This document shows positions 31,197 to 38,141 of a stretch of DNA of 38,141 bases, one piece after another. The notes beneath the pieces are model-generated. The model ran no database searches and was not told the origin of the DNA. It was given only the letters and a program-made list of their open reading frames with translations. The stretch lies in the NCBI GenBank assembly GCA_013178015.1, contig JABLXR010000045.1:1-38141 (forward strand), in the 5' to 3' direction. This stretch comes from Anaerolineae bacterium (GTDB taxonomy: Bacteria > Chloroflexota > Anaerolineae > DRVO01). The position numbers were made by a program, and so were the translations under genes. Every line of letters starts with the position of its first letter. Within the stretch, counting starts at the first letter, position 1.

Positions 31197-32150
31197 ATGG
31201 CGACTCAGACCAGCACTCCGACCAGACTGACACTGCGGGACCTGTCCAAGAAGTCGGATCGGCTCACTTCCGGACACCGCATGTGTCCCGGCTGCGCCGC
31301 TCCCCTAGTGGTGAAGCAGGTGCTGATGGCCATAGATGAGCCGGTCGTGGTGACTTGCGCCACGGGCTGCCTTGAGGTGGCCACTACCATCTTTCCTCAG
31401 ACGGCGTGGAACGTTCCTTTCATCCACAATGCCTTCGAGAACTCGGCATCCACCGCCTCAGGCATTGAAGCGGCTTACCGGTCGCTGGTGCGCCAGGGGA
31501 AGATCGAGGACAACAACACCCGCTTCGTCGCCTTCGGGGGAGACGGGGGTACCTACGACATCGGCCTCCAAGCTCTGTCTGGAGCTATGGAGCGTGGCCA
31601 CCGTATGCTGTACGTCTGCTATGACAACAACGCCTACATGAACACGGGCATCCAGCGCTCCAGCGCTACGCCATTGGGGGCGAACACCACCACCTCTCCC
31701 GCGGGAAAGGTAGTGCCGGGCAAGCGAGGGATGCGCAAAGACCTGACCGCCATCATGGCGGCCCACAACATTCCCTACGTAGCTCAGGCTTCCCCTCACA
31801 ACTGGCGCGACCTGATGCAGAAAGTGCGCAAGGCGACAGCGGTAGACGGCCCTGCCTTCATGAACGTGCTGTCGAGCTGCAACCGGGGGTGGCGCCACGA
31901 TGCTGATGAGACCATCGAGATGCAGCGCCTGGCAGTTGACACCTGCATGTGGCCGCTGTATGAGGTGGAAGACGGCGAGTGGCGCGTGACGTACAAGCCC
32001 AAGGAGAAGTTGCCCGTCACCGAGTATCTCAAGCCGCAGGGCCGCTTCCGGCATCTGTTCCAGCCGGGCAACCAACACCTCATAGACGAGCTACAGCAGG
32101 AAGTGGACACTCGTTGGGAGCGTCTGCTCAAGCTTGCAGGTGAGTCCTGA
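31197..32150 (+). CDS. porB: 2-oxoacid:ferredoxin oxidoreductase beta subunit (TPP-binding)
   Basis: 317 residues. TPP/Mg motif: [16 protein letters not shown] (from 114), with Asn144/Asn145 in [10 protein letters not shown]. [4Fe-4S] ligands are Cys30 and Cys33 (MCPGC), Cys58 (TCATGCLE; the C-x24-C spacing from Cys33 is the family norm) and Cys228 (LSSCNRGW). It catalyses the TPP-dependent step with PorA. The ATG at 31197 lies 10 bases after the porA stop with GAGGAG upstream. A strong hairpin follows the gene. Confidence 0.95.
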   Translation: MATQTSTPTRLTLRDLSKKSDRLTSGHRMCPGCAAPLVVKQVLMAIDEPVVVTCATGCLEVATTIFPQTAWNVPFIHNAFENSASTASGIEAAYRSLVRQGKIEDNNTRFVAFGGDGGTYDIGLQALSGAMERGHRMLYVCYDNNAYMNTGIQRSSATPLGANTTTSPAGKVVPGKRGMRKDLTAIMAAHNIPYVAQASPHNWRDLMQKVRKATAVDGPAFMNVLSSCNRGWRHDADETIEMQRLAVDTCMWPLYEVEDGEWRVTYKPKEKLPVTEYLKPQGRFRHLFQPGNQHLIDELQQEVDTRWERLLKLAGES

Positions 32151-32173
32151 GCCCGGATCCGAGTCACGCAGAG

Positions 32174-32198
32174 CGGGGCAGCCGTCAGGGCTGCCCCG
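32174..32198 (+). terminator. Hairpin after porB
   Basis: CGGGGCAGCC-gtcag-GGCTGCCCCG is a 10-bp perfect stem between porB and upp. With no T-run (ATCGGTT follows), it may be a weak terminator, a mRNA 3'-end stabiliser or both. Confidence 0.5.
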
Positions 32199-32226
32199 AT
32201 CGGTTCCCGGGCGAGGCGGGGAGGAC

Positions 32227-32853
32227 ATGGGCGCACTGCACGTTAGCGAGCATCCACTGGTGCAGCACAAACTGGCTCTCCTTCGGGATATCCGTACCGA
32301 GCCTAAGAAGTTCCGGGAGCTGGTCCGGGAGGTCAGCGTGCTCCTTGGGTATGAGGCCACGCGGGACCTAGGACTGCAGACCGTGACCGTGACCACTCCC
32401 CTGGGAGAGGTTCAGGGGCGAGTGCTGGCGGAGAAGATCGGCCTGGTGCCCATCCTGAGGGCGGGGCTGGGAATGGTGGACGGCATCTGGGAGATGATGC
32501 CCTCGGCCGAGGTGTGGCACGTGGGCCTCTACCGCGATGAGCGGACTCTGCAGCCGGTCCAGTACTACAGCAACCTCCCCGTGGCTCCTACAGTGCAGGT
32601 CTGCTTGGTTCTGGACCCCATGCTGGCTACCGGGGGATCCGCCGTGGCTACCGTCAACATACTAAAGGAGTGGGGAGCGCGCCGGGTCAAGTTTCTGGGG
32701 CTGATAGCCTCCTCTGAGGGGGTGATGCGGTTGCGCGATGTGCATCCGGACGTGGACGTGCATGTGGCTGCCGTGGACAGGCAATTGAACGACGCGGGAT
32801 ACATAGTCCCTGGCCTGGGCGACGCCGGGCATCGGCTCTTCGGTACCGGCTAG
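32227..32853 (+). CDS. upp: Uracil phosphoribosyltransferase
   Basis: 208 residues, exactly the usual length. It converts uracil and PRPP to UMP in pyrimidine salvage. The PRPP loop [13 protein letters not shown] (128-140), the N-terminal [27 protein letters not shown], and the C-terminal [17 protein letters not shown] that binds uracil are all intact. ATG at 32227 has GGGGAGG just upstream; an open frame reaches 32134 but the N terminus matches the family only from 32227. It follows the por genes after a hairpin, so it may be separately expressed. Confidence 0.97.
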   Translation: MGALHVSEHPLVQHKLALLRDIRTEPKKFRELVREVSVLLGYEATRDLGLQTVTVTTPLGEVQGRVLAEKIGLVPILRAGLGMVDGIWEMMPSAEVWHVGLYRDERTLQPVQYYSNLPVAPTVQVCLVLDPMLATGGSAVATVNILKEWGARRVKFLGLIASSEGVMRLRDVHPDVDVHVAAVDRQLNDAGYIVPGLGDAGHRLFGTG

Positions 32854-32868
32854 CTGCTCTCGATAGCC

Positions 32869-33912
32869 ATGTGGCTCGCGTATGCGGTCACTTTCGCCGT
32901 CGCCTTCGGGATAGCTTTTGCCCTGTCGCCCTTGTGCGCCCGCCTGGGGCTGCGCCTAGGAATGGCGGATCACCCCGGAGGCAGGCGACGTCACGGGCGG
33001 GTGGTCTCTCGCCTTGGGGGCATCGCCCTCTACCTGGGGTTCGTGGGCGCTGTCCTGTTGTCGCAGACGCTGAACGTGCCCCGCTTCGACGTCAACGAGC
33101 CGCGGCGGCTGGCTGGTCTCTTGATCGGCACCACCATCGTGTGCGTGCTGGGCCTGGTGGACGACCGCTACGAGCTTGCTCCGGGCCCCCAGTACATCGT
33201 ACAGGCCCTGGCCACGGCCGTGGGCATGGTGGGGCTGATCTTCATCGAGTACGTCAACAACCCCTTTAGCTCTGACCCCAACTCGCGGCTAGACTTCCCC
33301 TGGTGGCTCACCATCGGCGTCACCTTCTTCTGGATGATGGGGATGATGCAGACGGTGAACTGGCTGGATGGGCTGGACGGTCTGGCGGCCGGAGTCACCG
33401 CCATCGCCGCTGTGGTGCTGTTCATCCACTCTGGTTTCCGGCTGAATCCCCCGCAGGAGAGTGTCTCGCTCCTGCCGCTAGCGCTGGCGGGAGCATGCCT
33501 GGGCTTCCTCCCCTTCAACTTCGCCCCTGCCCGGGTGTTCATGGGTGGGGGCGCCTACACGCTGGGGTACGCCCTGGGGGCGCTGGCCATCATCGGAGGG
33601 GCGAAAGTGGCCACCGTGCTCCTGGTGATGGGCATTCCCATTCTGGACGTGGCCTTCCTCATCGTCTGGCGCCGGCTCAAGGGGCGGCGGGCGGACATGG
33701 GCGACCGACATCACCTGCATTTTCGCCTACACGACATGGGGCTGTCTCAGAGAACAGTGGTGCTGGGCTACTACGCCTTCTCGGCTGCCTTTGGCACCCT
33801 CGCCCTGGTGGTGCCGCCACGGCAGTACAAGCTACTGGCCCTCGCGGTCCTGGGGTTGGTGGCTCTGGCGATTTTCGCCTTCACTGGGCGGCGGACGGCG
33901 ACGATCCAGTAG
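32869..33912 (+). CDS. WecA/TagO/MraY-like polyprenyl-phosphate glycosyl-1-phosphate transferase
   Basis: 347 residues with about ten membrane segments. The family transfers a HexNAc-1-phosphate from UDP-sugar to undecaprenyl phosphate. Conserved acidic motifs are present: Asp98/Asp99 in GLVDDRYEL, and Asn164, Asp167 and Asp170 in NWLDGLDGLAAG. The HxHxR-type motif is HHLHFRLHD (281-289). The usual FMGDxG motif reads FMGGGAYTLG (224-233), so the Asp that helps bind Mg in MraY is replaced by Gly. The start is ATG at 32869, 15 bases after upp, with a weak ribosome-binding site. Function is likely a surface-polymer initiating step, with reduced certainty because of the missing Asp. Confidence 0.88.
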   Translation: MWLAYAVTFAVAFGIAFALSPLCARLGLRLGMADHPGGRRRHGRVVSRLGGIALYLGFVGAVLLSQTLNVPRFDVNEPRRLAGLLIGTTIVCVLGLVDDRYELAPGPQYIVQALATAVGMVGLIFIEYVNNPFSSDPNSRLDFPWWLTIGVTFFWMMGMMQTVNWLDGLDGLAAGVTAIAAVVLFIHSGFRLNPPQESVSLLPLALAGACLGFLPFNFAPARVFMGGGAYTLGYALGALAIIGGAKVATVLLVMGIPILDVAFLIVWRRLKGRRADMGDRHHLHFRLHDMGLSQRTVVLGYYAFSAAFGTLALVVPPRQYKLLALAVLGLVALAIFAFTGRRTATIQ

Positions 33913-34036
33913 AGGAGGTTTCACCACCCGCACGCCACCGCACCAGTCGGTACCGAGCGCACCATTTTGCTGTCCGGTATCACCACATCGCTGACGCAAT
34001 GTATCAGGACATGGTTGGCACATAGGAACACCATGA

Positions 34037-34075
34037 CCTGCCCCGCGGCAGCTTGCACGTGCGTGTGGGGGCAGG
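34037..34075. terminator. Stem-loop between convergent genes
   Basis: CCTGCCCC (34037-34044) and GGGGCAGG (34068-34075) form a perfect 8-bp stem around a 23-base loop that itself contains the palindrome GCACGTGC. Its place between two converging genes suggests a bidirectional terminator. Nothing else is seen in 33913-34101. Confidence 0.4.
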
Positions 34076-34101
34076 AGCTGTGCCTGCGCTCTCGGCGTGC
34101 G

Positions 34102-35142
34102 TCAATCGCTCCGTACCACCGCCCTGACCACCCCCTCATAGCCAGCTCCCTCTTCGCATCGCAGGAGCAGTTCGTCCAGGTCTCTGAACTCGCCGCACAG
34201 GGTGAGCCGGGTGGCCTCGGTGGCGCCCTGAGGGTCGCGGACGCCGCTGCGCTGGAACTCGCGGCTCAGGCCGAGGACGTGGAAGGCCGAGGCGGGGCTG
34301 AACACGTAGGAGGTGTAGTAGGCCTTGGCGCCGACAGGGTCCTCCGCCAGGTGCCGGTCGTAGTAGCGGCGCACCGGGGGAGCCACCTGAATGCCGATGC
34401 GGAGGTTGCCCTCAGGCGTAAGGGCTAGATGGAAGCTGGTCCCCTCGGCCAGGTAGATAGGCCCCGGCTCGTCGGTGTAGAAGAGCTCCAACGGGCGGGC
34501 CGGGTCCACGCTCACGGCTTCGGGCGCTGCCCCACCGGAAGCCATGAGCGTGGCGAGCAGCGTGTATGACCGGTCCTGGCCCTGGCCCAGAGCGGCCAGG
34601 AACTGTTCAAAGCTCTCGCTGCGGTCGGGGTGCTGAGCTAGCCAGGCGTGCCAGTGGGCGCGCATCGCCGCCTCACCCAGGCGTGTAGCGCCGTCGGCAT
34701 AGGCTGTGGTATTGAGCGTCACCCTCTCCACCGCGAACCACTCCCGCTCTCCCAGACTGGCTCCCGTAATCAGGGACACGGAGACGGGGAGGCCGGCCAC
34801 TGTGGTGCTGACCTCCTCGCGCGCGCTCGTGGCGTCCTCAAGGACCCAGAGGGGGTCGGCTGTGGCCAAGGGCGTGGGGGTTGCAGTGGGGGCAGCGGTG
34901 GCAGTGGGCGAGGCGGTCGGGCTAGGGGTGTGGGTGACGGTAGGAGTGACCGTGCTCGTCACTGTGGCGGTGGGGCTGGCCGTGGGGCTGACGGCGACCG
35001 TCGCTGTGGGCGGCGGCAGGTCAGCAGGGACGAGCACCACCGTCCCCGTCGCTTCCTGAGGAAAGAGGCCGGGCCCGCCGCAGGCGACCAGCACCAGCAG
35101 GAGCGTGCCGAAGACACCGGCGTTCATCACCCTGGTGAGCAT
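34102..35142 (-). CDS. Predicted lipoprotein with Pro/Thr-rich stalk, function unknown
   Basis: 346 residues. A signal peptide ends in lipobox LVAC (Cys21), followed by a Pro/Ser/Thr-rich linker of about 50 residues (approximately 44-95, ending TPTPLATADP), then a 250-residue domain I do not recognise. That domain has Cys near the end (LTLCGEFRDLDELLLRCEEG) that could form a disulfide. The layout suggests an exported, membrane-anchored protein with a spacer lifting the domain off the surface. The start is ATG at 35142 with GGGGAG upstream; ATG at 35127 is an alternative. It is divergent from the small membrane protein gene at 35327. Confidence 0.8.
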   Translation of the reverse strand: MLTRVMNAGVFGTLLLVLVACGGPGLFPQEATGTVVLVPADLPPPTATVAVSPTASPTATVTSTVTPTVTHTPSPTASPTATAAPTATPTPLATADPLWVLEDATSAREEVSTTVAGLPVSVSLITGASLGEREWFAVERVTLNTTAYADGATRLGEAAMRAHWHAWLAQHPDRSESFEQFLAALGQGQDRSYTLLATLMASGGAAPEAVSVDPARPLELFYTDEPGPIYLAEGTSFHLALTPEGNLRIGIQVAPPVRRYYDRHLAEDPVGAKAYYTSYVFSPASAFHVLGLSREFQRSGVRDPQGATEATRLTLCGEFRDLDELLLRCEEGAGYEGVVRAVVRSD

Positions 35143-35326
35143 AGACTCCCCCTCGGCGCCCAGGTCTGGGCTCGCCAGCGGAGCAGACGGGCCCTGCGGG
35201 CAGTGTAGCGCCTTCTAGAGTGCAGGGGAAGCGTGGCCTGATGGCTGACGGCCTTTCGGCGACGGCGGTGACCGCCTAGAATGGCTCCCACGGAAGCGCA
35301 GAACCCTGGTCAGACGGAGGAGACCC

Positions 35327-35677
35327 ATGTCGTCGGACGTGGAGGCCAAGAGGAGACTCAACTCGCGACTAGAGACGATCGGCTGGGGCCTGTTCCTCAT
35401 CATGCTCGGTGGGCTGGGCCTGGTGCCGGACGAGCGGGTGCCCTCAGGGACGTGGTTGCTGGGCGTGGGGCTGATCCTGTTGGGGCTGAACGCGGCCCGC
35501 TACTACTACGGCATCAAGACCAGCGGCTTCACTATAGTTCTGGGCATTCTGGCCCTGGGCAGCGGCTTGGGCGACTTCGTGGGCGTGGATCTGCCTTGGT
35601 TCCCCATCATCCTCATCCTAGCCGGGGCCGCCCTGCTCTACCGCACCCTTCTCTCCGGACGGCGGGGCGGCACCTAG
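35327..35677 (+). CDS. Small multi-pass membrane protein (LiaF/DUF5668-like)
   Basis: 116 residues. A charged N terminus (VEAKRRLNSRLETIG) leads into about four hydrophobic segments: WGLFLIMLGGLGLVP, TWLLGVGLILLGLNAARYYY, GFTIVLGILALGSGLG and WFPIILILAGAALLYR. This resembles the membrane part of LiaF-type or DUF5668 proteins, which are of unknown or envelope-stress function. ATG at 35327 has GGAGGAG upstream. The gene is 68 bases before tex and may be co-transcribed with it. Confidence 0.75.
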   Translation: MSSDVEAKRRLNSRLETIGWGLFLIMLGGLGLVPDERVPSGTWLLGVGLILLGLNAARYYYGIKTSGFTIVLGILALGSGLGDFVGVDLPWFPIILILAGAALLYRTLLSGRRGGT

Positions 35678-35745
35678 AGGGGCGGGTGCGCGCTTCCAGG
35701 GCGAAGCGTCGGTCGTGGTAGCGAAAGAGGCGTGAGAGTGGTGGA

Positions 35746-37896
35746 ATGGGTGAGGGAATGCAGCCGGAGCGACTCATTTCGGAGCAGCTGAGGCTCGGTA
35801 CGGAAAAGGTGCAGGCGGCTATCAGGCTCCTCGACGAAGGGCATACCGTGCCCTTCCTGGCCCGGTACCGCAAGGAGGCCACCGGCGGCCTGGACGAGGA
35901 TCAAATCCGGCAGGTGGCGGCTGCCCTGGAGCGGCTCCGAGCCTTGGAGGAGCGACGCCGGTCCGTCGTGGCCAGCATCGAGGGCCAGGGCAAGCTGACG
36001 CCGGCACTGCGCCGGCGCCTGGCGTCGGCCCAGACCCTGACCGAGTTGGAGGACCTCTACCAGCCCTACCGACCCAAGCGCCGCACCCGGGCAAGCATCG
36101 CTCGCGAGCGGGGACTACAGCCCCTGGCGGACCTGATCCTCAAGCAGGCCCGTCCGAAAGGAGACGTGACGGCTCTGGCCGCGCCCTTCGTCTCAGAAGA
36201 GGTGACGACCCCGGAGGATGCCTGGGCTGGGGCCAGGGACATCGTGGCCGAGATGGTCAGCGACGATCCGGAGGTGCGGGGGGCGCTCAGGGAAAAGGCG
36301 GCGCGGTGGGGGCTGGTCGGGGCCAAGAAGTTGGTCGGCTCCGAGGATCCTAGGCGGGTCTACGAGCTGTACTACGAGTTCGAGGCCCGGGCCGACCGGT
36401 TGCGGCCCCACCAGGTGCTGGCCCTCAACCGAGGTGAGGCGGAGAAGGTCCTGCGGGTGCGCCTCGACGTGGCGGAGCGCGATTGGCGGAGCGTGGTGGA
36501 GGCCAGGTACCGGCCCGACCCCCGGTCCCCGCTGGCAGCGGAACTGGAGGCGGCGGTGACCGATGGAGTCCAGCGCCTGCTGCTGCCCGCGATCGAGCGG
36601 GACGTGCGGCGACAGCTCACCGAGGCGGCTGAGGATCACGCCATCTCGGTGTTCGCCTCCAACTTGCGGTCTCTGCTCTCTCAACCCCCTCTGAGCGGAC
36701 ACACTGTGCTGGGGCTCGATCCCGGCTACCGCACCGGGTGCAAGGTGGCGGTGGTAGACCCCACAGGCAAGGTGCTAGAGACGGCCACTATCTATCCTCA
36801 CCCGCCCCAGCGGCAGCGGGAGCGGGCTCTGGCCGACCTGGCCCGACTGATTCCGCGACATGGTGTCACTCTGGTGGCCATCGGCAACGGGACCGCCTCC
36901 CGAGAGACCGAGCAGTTGGTGGCGGCGCTGACCCAAGCCCTCGATGGGGTGCGGTACCTTCTGGTCAACGAGGCGGGCGCCAGCGTCTACAGCGCCAGCC
37001 CCCAGGCGCGGGAGGAGCTGCCGGACCTGGACGTCTCCCTCCGCGGGGCCGTGTCTATCGCCCGCCGGGTGCAGGATCCGCTGGCCGAACTGGTTAAGAT
37101 AGATCCCCGGTCCATTGGGGTGGGCATGTACCAGCACGACGTGGACCAGAAGCGGCTGGCGGCGGCCCTGACGGCAGTGGTGGAGTCGGTGGTGAACCAG
37201 GTGGGGGTGGACGTGAACACTGCCTCCGCCTCGCTGCTGACCTACGTGGCCGGGATAGGGCCCAAGCTGGCTCAATCCCTCGTGGCCTACCGGGACGCGC
37301 ACGGTCCTTTCCGAGACCGGCGGGAGTTGCTCAAGGTGCCCGGCCTCGGGCCGAAGGCGTTCCAGCAGGCGGCCGGGTTCCTTCGCATACGGGGCGGGCG
37401 CAACCCTCTGGACGCCAGCGCCATCCACCCCGAGAGCTACCCGGTGGCGGAAGCGGTGCTGGCCAAGGCGGGGGTGGGTGCCAAGGCCCCGATGGCGAAG
37501 CGGGAGGCCGGGATCAAGGCCCTCCTGGCCCGCCAGCCGGTGGCCGAGCTGGCGCGGGAGCTGGGGGCGGGCGTGCTTACGCTGACCGACATCCTGGAGC
37601 AGCTGGTGCGCCCGGGGAGGGACCCGAGAGAGGACCTGCCGGCACCCATCCTGCGCAGCGACGTACTGAGTATGGACGACCTCCGGCCCGGTATGCGGCT
37701 GCAGGGGACGGTGCGCAACGTGGTGGACTTCGGGGCCTTCGTGGACATCGGGGTGAAGCAGGACGGGCTGCTGCACCGCAGCCAGATCCCGCCGGGGGCC
37801 TCGCCGGGCGTGGGGGACGTGATCGGGGTGGCGGTGCTGGAGGTGGATCAAGATCGGGGGCGCATCAGCTTGGGGTGGATCGGTCAGGCGGACTGA
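35746..37896 (+). CDS. tex: Tex family RNA-binding transcription accessory protein
   Basis: 716 residues in the canonical Tex order. An N-terminal helical region has GHTVPFLARYRKEATGGLDE. Then comes a YqgF/RNase-H-like domain with GLDPGYRTGCKVAVVDPTGK near 325-345, and helix-hairpin-helix motifs YVAGIGPKLAQSLVAYRD and LKVPGLGPKAFQQAAGFLRI near 500-550. The C-terminal S1 domain starts about 648 (GTVRNVVDFGAFVDIGVKQD). Tex binds nucleic acid and affects transcription and virulence genes in other bacteria, but its exact job is unclear. ATG at 35746 is followed by a second in-frame ATG at 35758 with GAGGG close upstream; either could be used. Confidence 0.95.
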   Translation: MGEGMQPERLISEQLRLGTEKVQAAIRLLDEGHTVPFLARYRKEATGGLDEDQIRQVAAALERLRALEERRRSVVASIEGQGKLTPALRRRLASAQTLTELEDLYQPYRPKRRTRASIARERGLQPLADLILKQARPKGDVTALAAPFVSEEVTTPEDAWAGARDIVAEMVSDDPEVRGALREKAARWGLVGAKKLVGSEDPRRVYELYYEFEARADRLRPHQVLALNRGEAEKVLRVRLDVAERDWRSVVEARYRPDPRSPLAAELEAAVTDGVQRLLLPAIERDVRRQLTEAAEDHAISVFASNLRSLLSQPPLSGHTVLGLDPGYRTGCKVAVVDPTGKVLETATIYPHPPQRQRERALADLARLIPRHGVTLVAIGNGTASRETEQLVAALTQALDGVRYLLVNEAGASVYSASPQAREELPDLDVSLRGAVSIARRVQDPLAELVKIDPRSIGVGMYQHDVDQKRLAAALTAVVESVVNQVGVDVNTASASLLTYVAGIGPKLAQSLVAYRDAHGPFRDRRELLKVPGLGPKAFQQAAGFLRIRGGRNPLDASAIHPESYPVAEAVLAKAGVGAKAPMAKREAGIKALLARQPVAELARELGAGVLTLTDILEQLVRPGRDPREDLPAPILRSDVLSMDDLRPGMRLQGTVRNVVDFGAFVDIGVKQDGLLHRSQIPPGASPGVGDVIGVAVLEVDQDRGRISLGWIGQAD

Positions 37897-37940
37897 CCGG
37901 GGCGGCTGGATGCAGCCGCTTGCGCTGTCCCTTCTCCGGC

Positions 37941-38141
37941 GTCGGCAAGGGGGTTGCGGCTAACGGGGGTTGGAGATTCCTCGCTGGCGCTCGGAATGAC
38001 AATGGCCGCACACGGGTGTCGGCAAGGGGGTTGCGGCTAACGAAGGTCGGAGATTCCTCGCTGGCGCTCGGAATGACAATGGCGGCACTCGGGTGTCGGC
38101 AAGGGGGCTGCGGCTAACGAAGGTTGGAGATTCCTCGCTGG
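37941..38141. repeat. 77-bp tandem repeat (three units, last truncated by window end)
   Basis: Units start with GTCGGCAAGG at 37941, 38018 and 38095 (period 77 each). Each unit carries GCGGCTAACG and the core GATTCCTCGCTGGCGCTC followed by GGAATGACAATGG. The core resembles the right half of the element at 11638-11727. The array begins about 45 bases after the tex stop. 77 is not a multiple of 3, so it is not a coding repeat. Confidence 0.88.

Noticed and set aside
33967-34428. 153-codon plus-strand open frame
   Set aside because: It is mostly antisense to the lipoprotein gene and crosses the intergenic stem-loop.
36775-37851. 358-codon open frame on the minus strand
   Set aside because: It is antisense to tex, whose domains are intact.

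Overview
This GC-rich window reads like a chromosomal segment of an anaerobic Chloroflexota bacterium, perhaps Anaerolineae-like. That is an inference from four things: a giant Chlor_Arch_YYY/DUF2298 membrane protein; an oligopeptide-type substrate-binding lipoprotein with the Val/Thr/Glu linker common in that phylum; a lipoprotein with a Pro-Thr-rich stalk; and a T-box leader before pheST. Oxygen-sensitive, ferredoxin-linked enzymes (a tungsten-type aldehyde oxidoreductase and a four-subunit 2-oxoacid:ferredoxin oxidoreductase) point to an anaerobe. No phage, transposase or CRISPR array is visible.

Layout. 1-4.5 kb: the 3' part of the DUF2298 gene (+) faces a response regulator and an HpaI-type aldolase (-). 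4.6-8.8 kb: a long inverted repeat, then a promoter, a T-box with a UUC (Phe) specifier, pheS and pheT. 8.9-11.4 kb: two metallopeptidases (M42, M20) on the minus strand. 11.9-15.5 kb: yqeY-pgpH-ybeY-dgkA, a block with the same gene order as part of the Bacillus yqeY-yqfF-yqfG-dgkA region, behind a near-consensus promoter. 15.6-19.7 kb: sugar isomerase/epimerase, tartrate/D-malate-type dehydrogenase, aldehyde:ferredoxin oxidoreductase and a MoaD-like protein, tightly packed and probably one catabolic operon. A Cys-rich MerR-like regulator converges on it. 20.3-28.1 kb: a seven-gene minus-strand operon (dppD, dppF, binding protein, dppB, dppC, amidohydrolase, flavodoxin). 28.1-29.06 kb: a 1-kb gene-free region with a 67-bp tandem repeat rich in hairpins, then a promoter and an attenuator-like leader. 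29.06-32.15 kb: porG-D-A-B, followed by upp and a WecA/MraY-like transferase. 33.9-38.1 kb: a Pro-Thr-rich lipoprotein, a small membrane protein, the RNA-binding protein Tex and a 77-bp tandem repeat that runs off the end.

The most distinctive signal is the repeat content. Three loci carry 7-bp-period tandem repeats arranged as inverted arms. Two of them lie between convergent genes and supply the stop codons and last residues of the flanking proteins; the third sits inside the pheS-pheT operon. A second dispersed element (core ending GAATGACA) occurs near 11.7 kb and again in the terminal tandem array. Several candidate promoters with exactly 17-bp spacers suggest a conventional housekeeping sigma factor. 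I did not find a clearly new defence or signalling system. The best candidates for new biology are the isomerase-dehydrogenase-AOR-MoaD cassette with its Cys-rich regulator, the por leader, and the repeat families.
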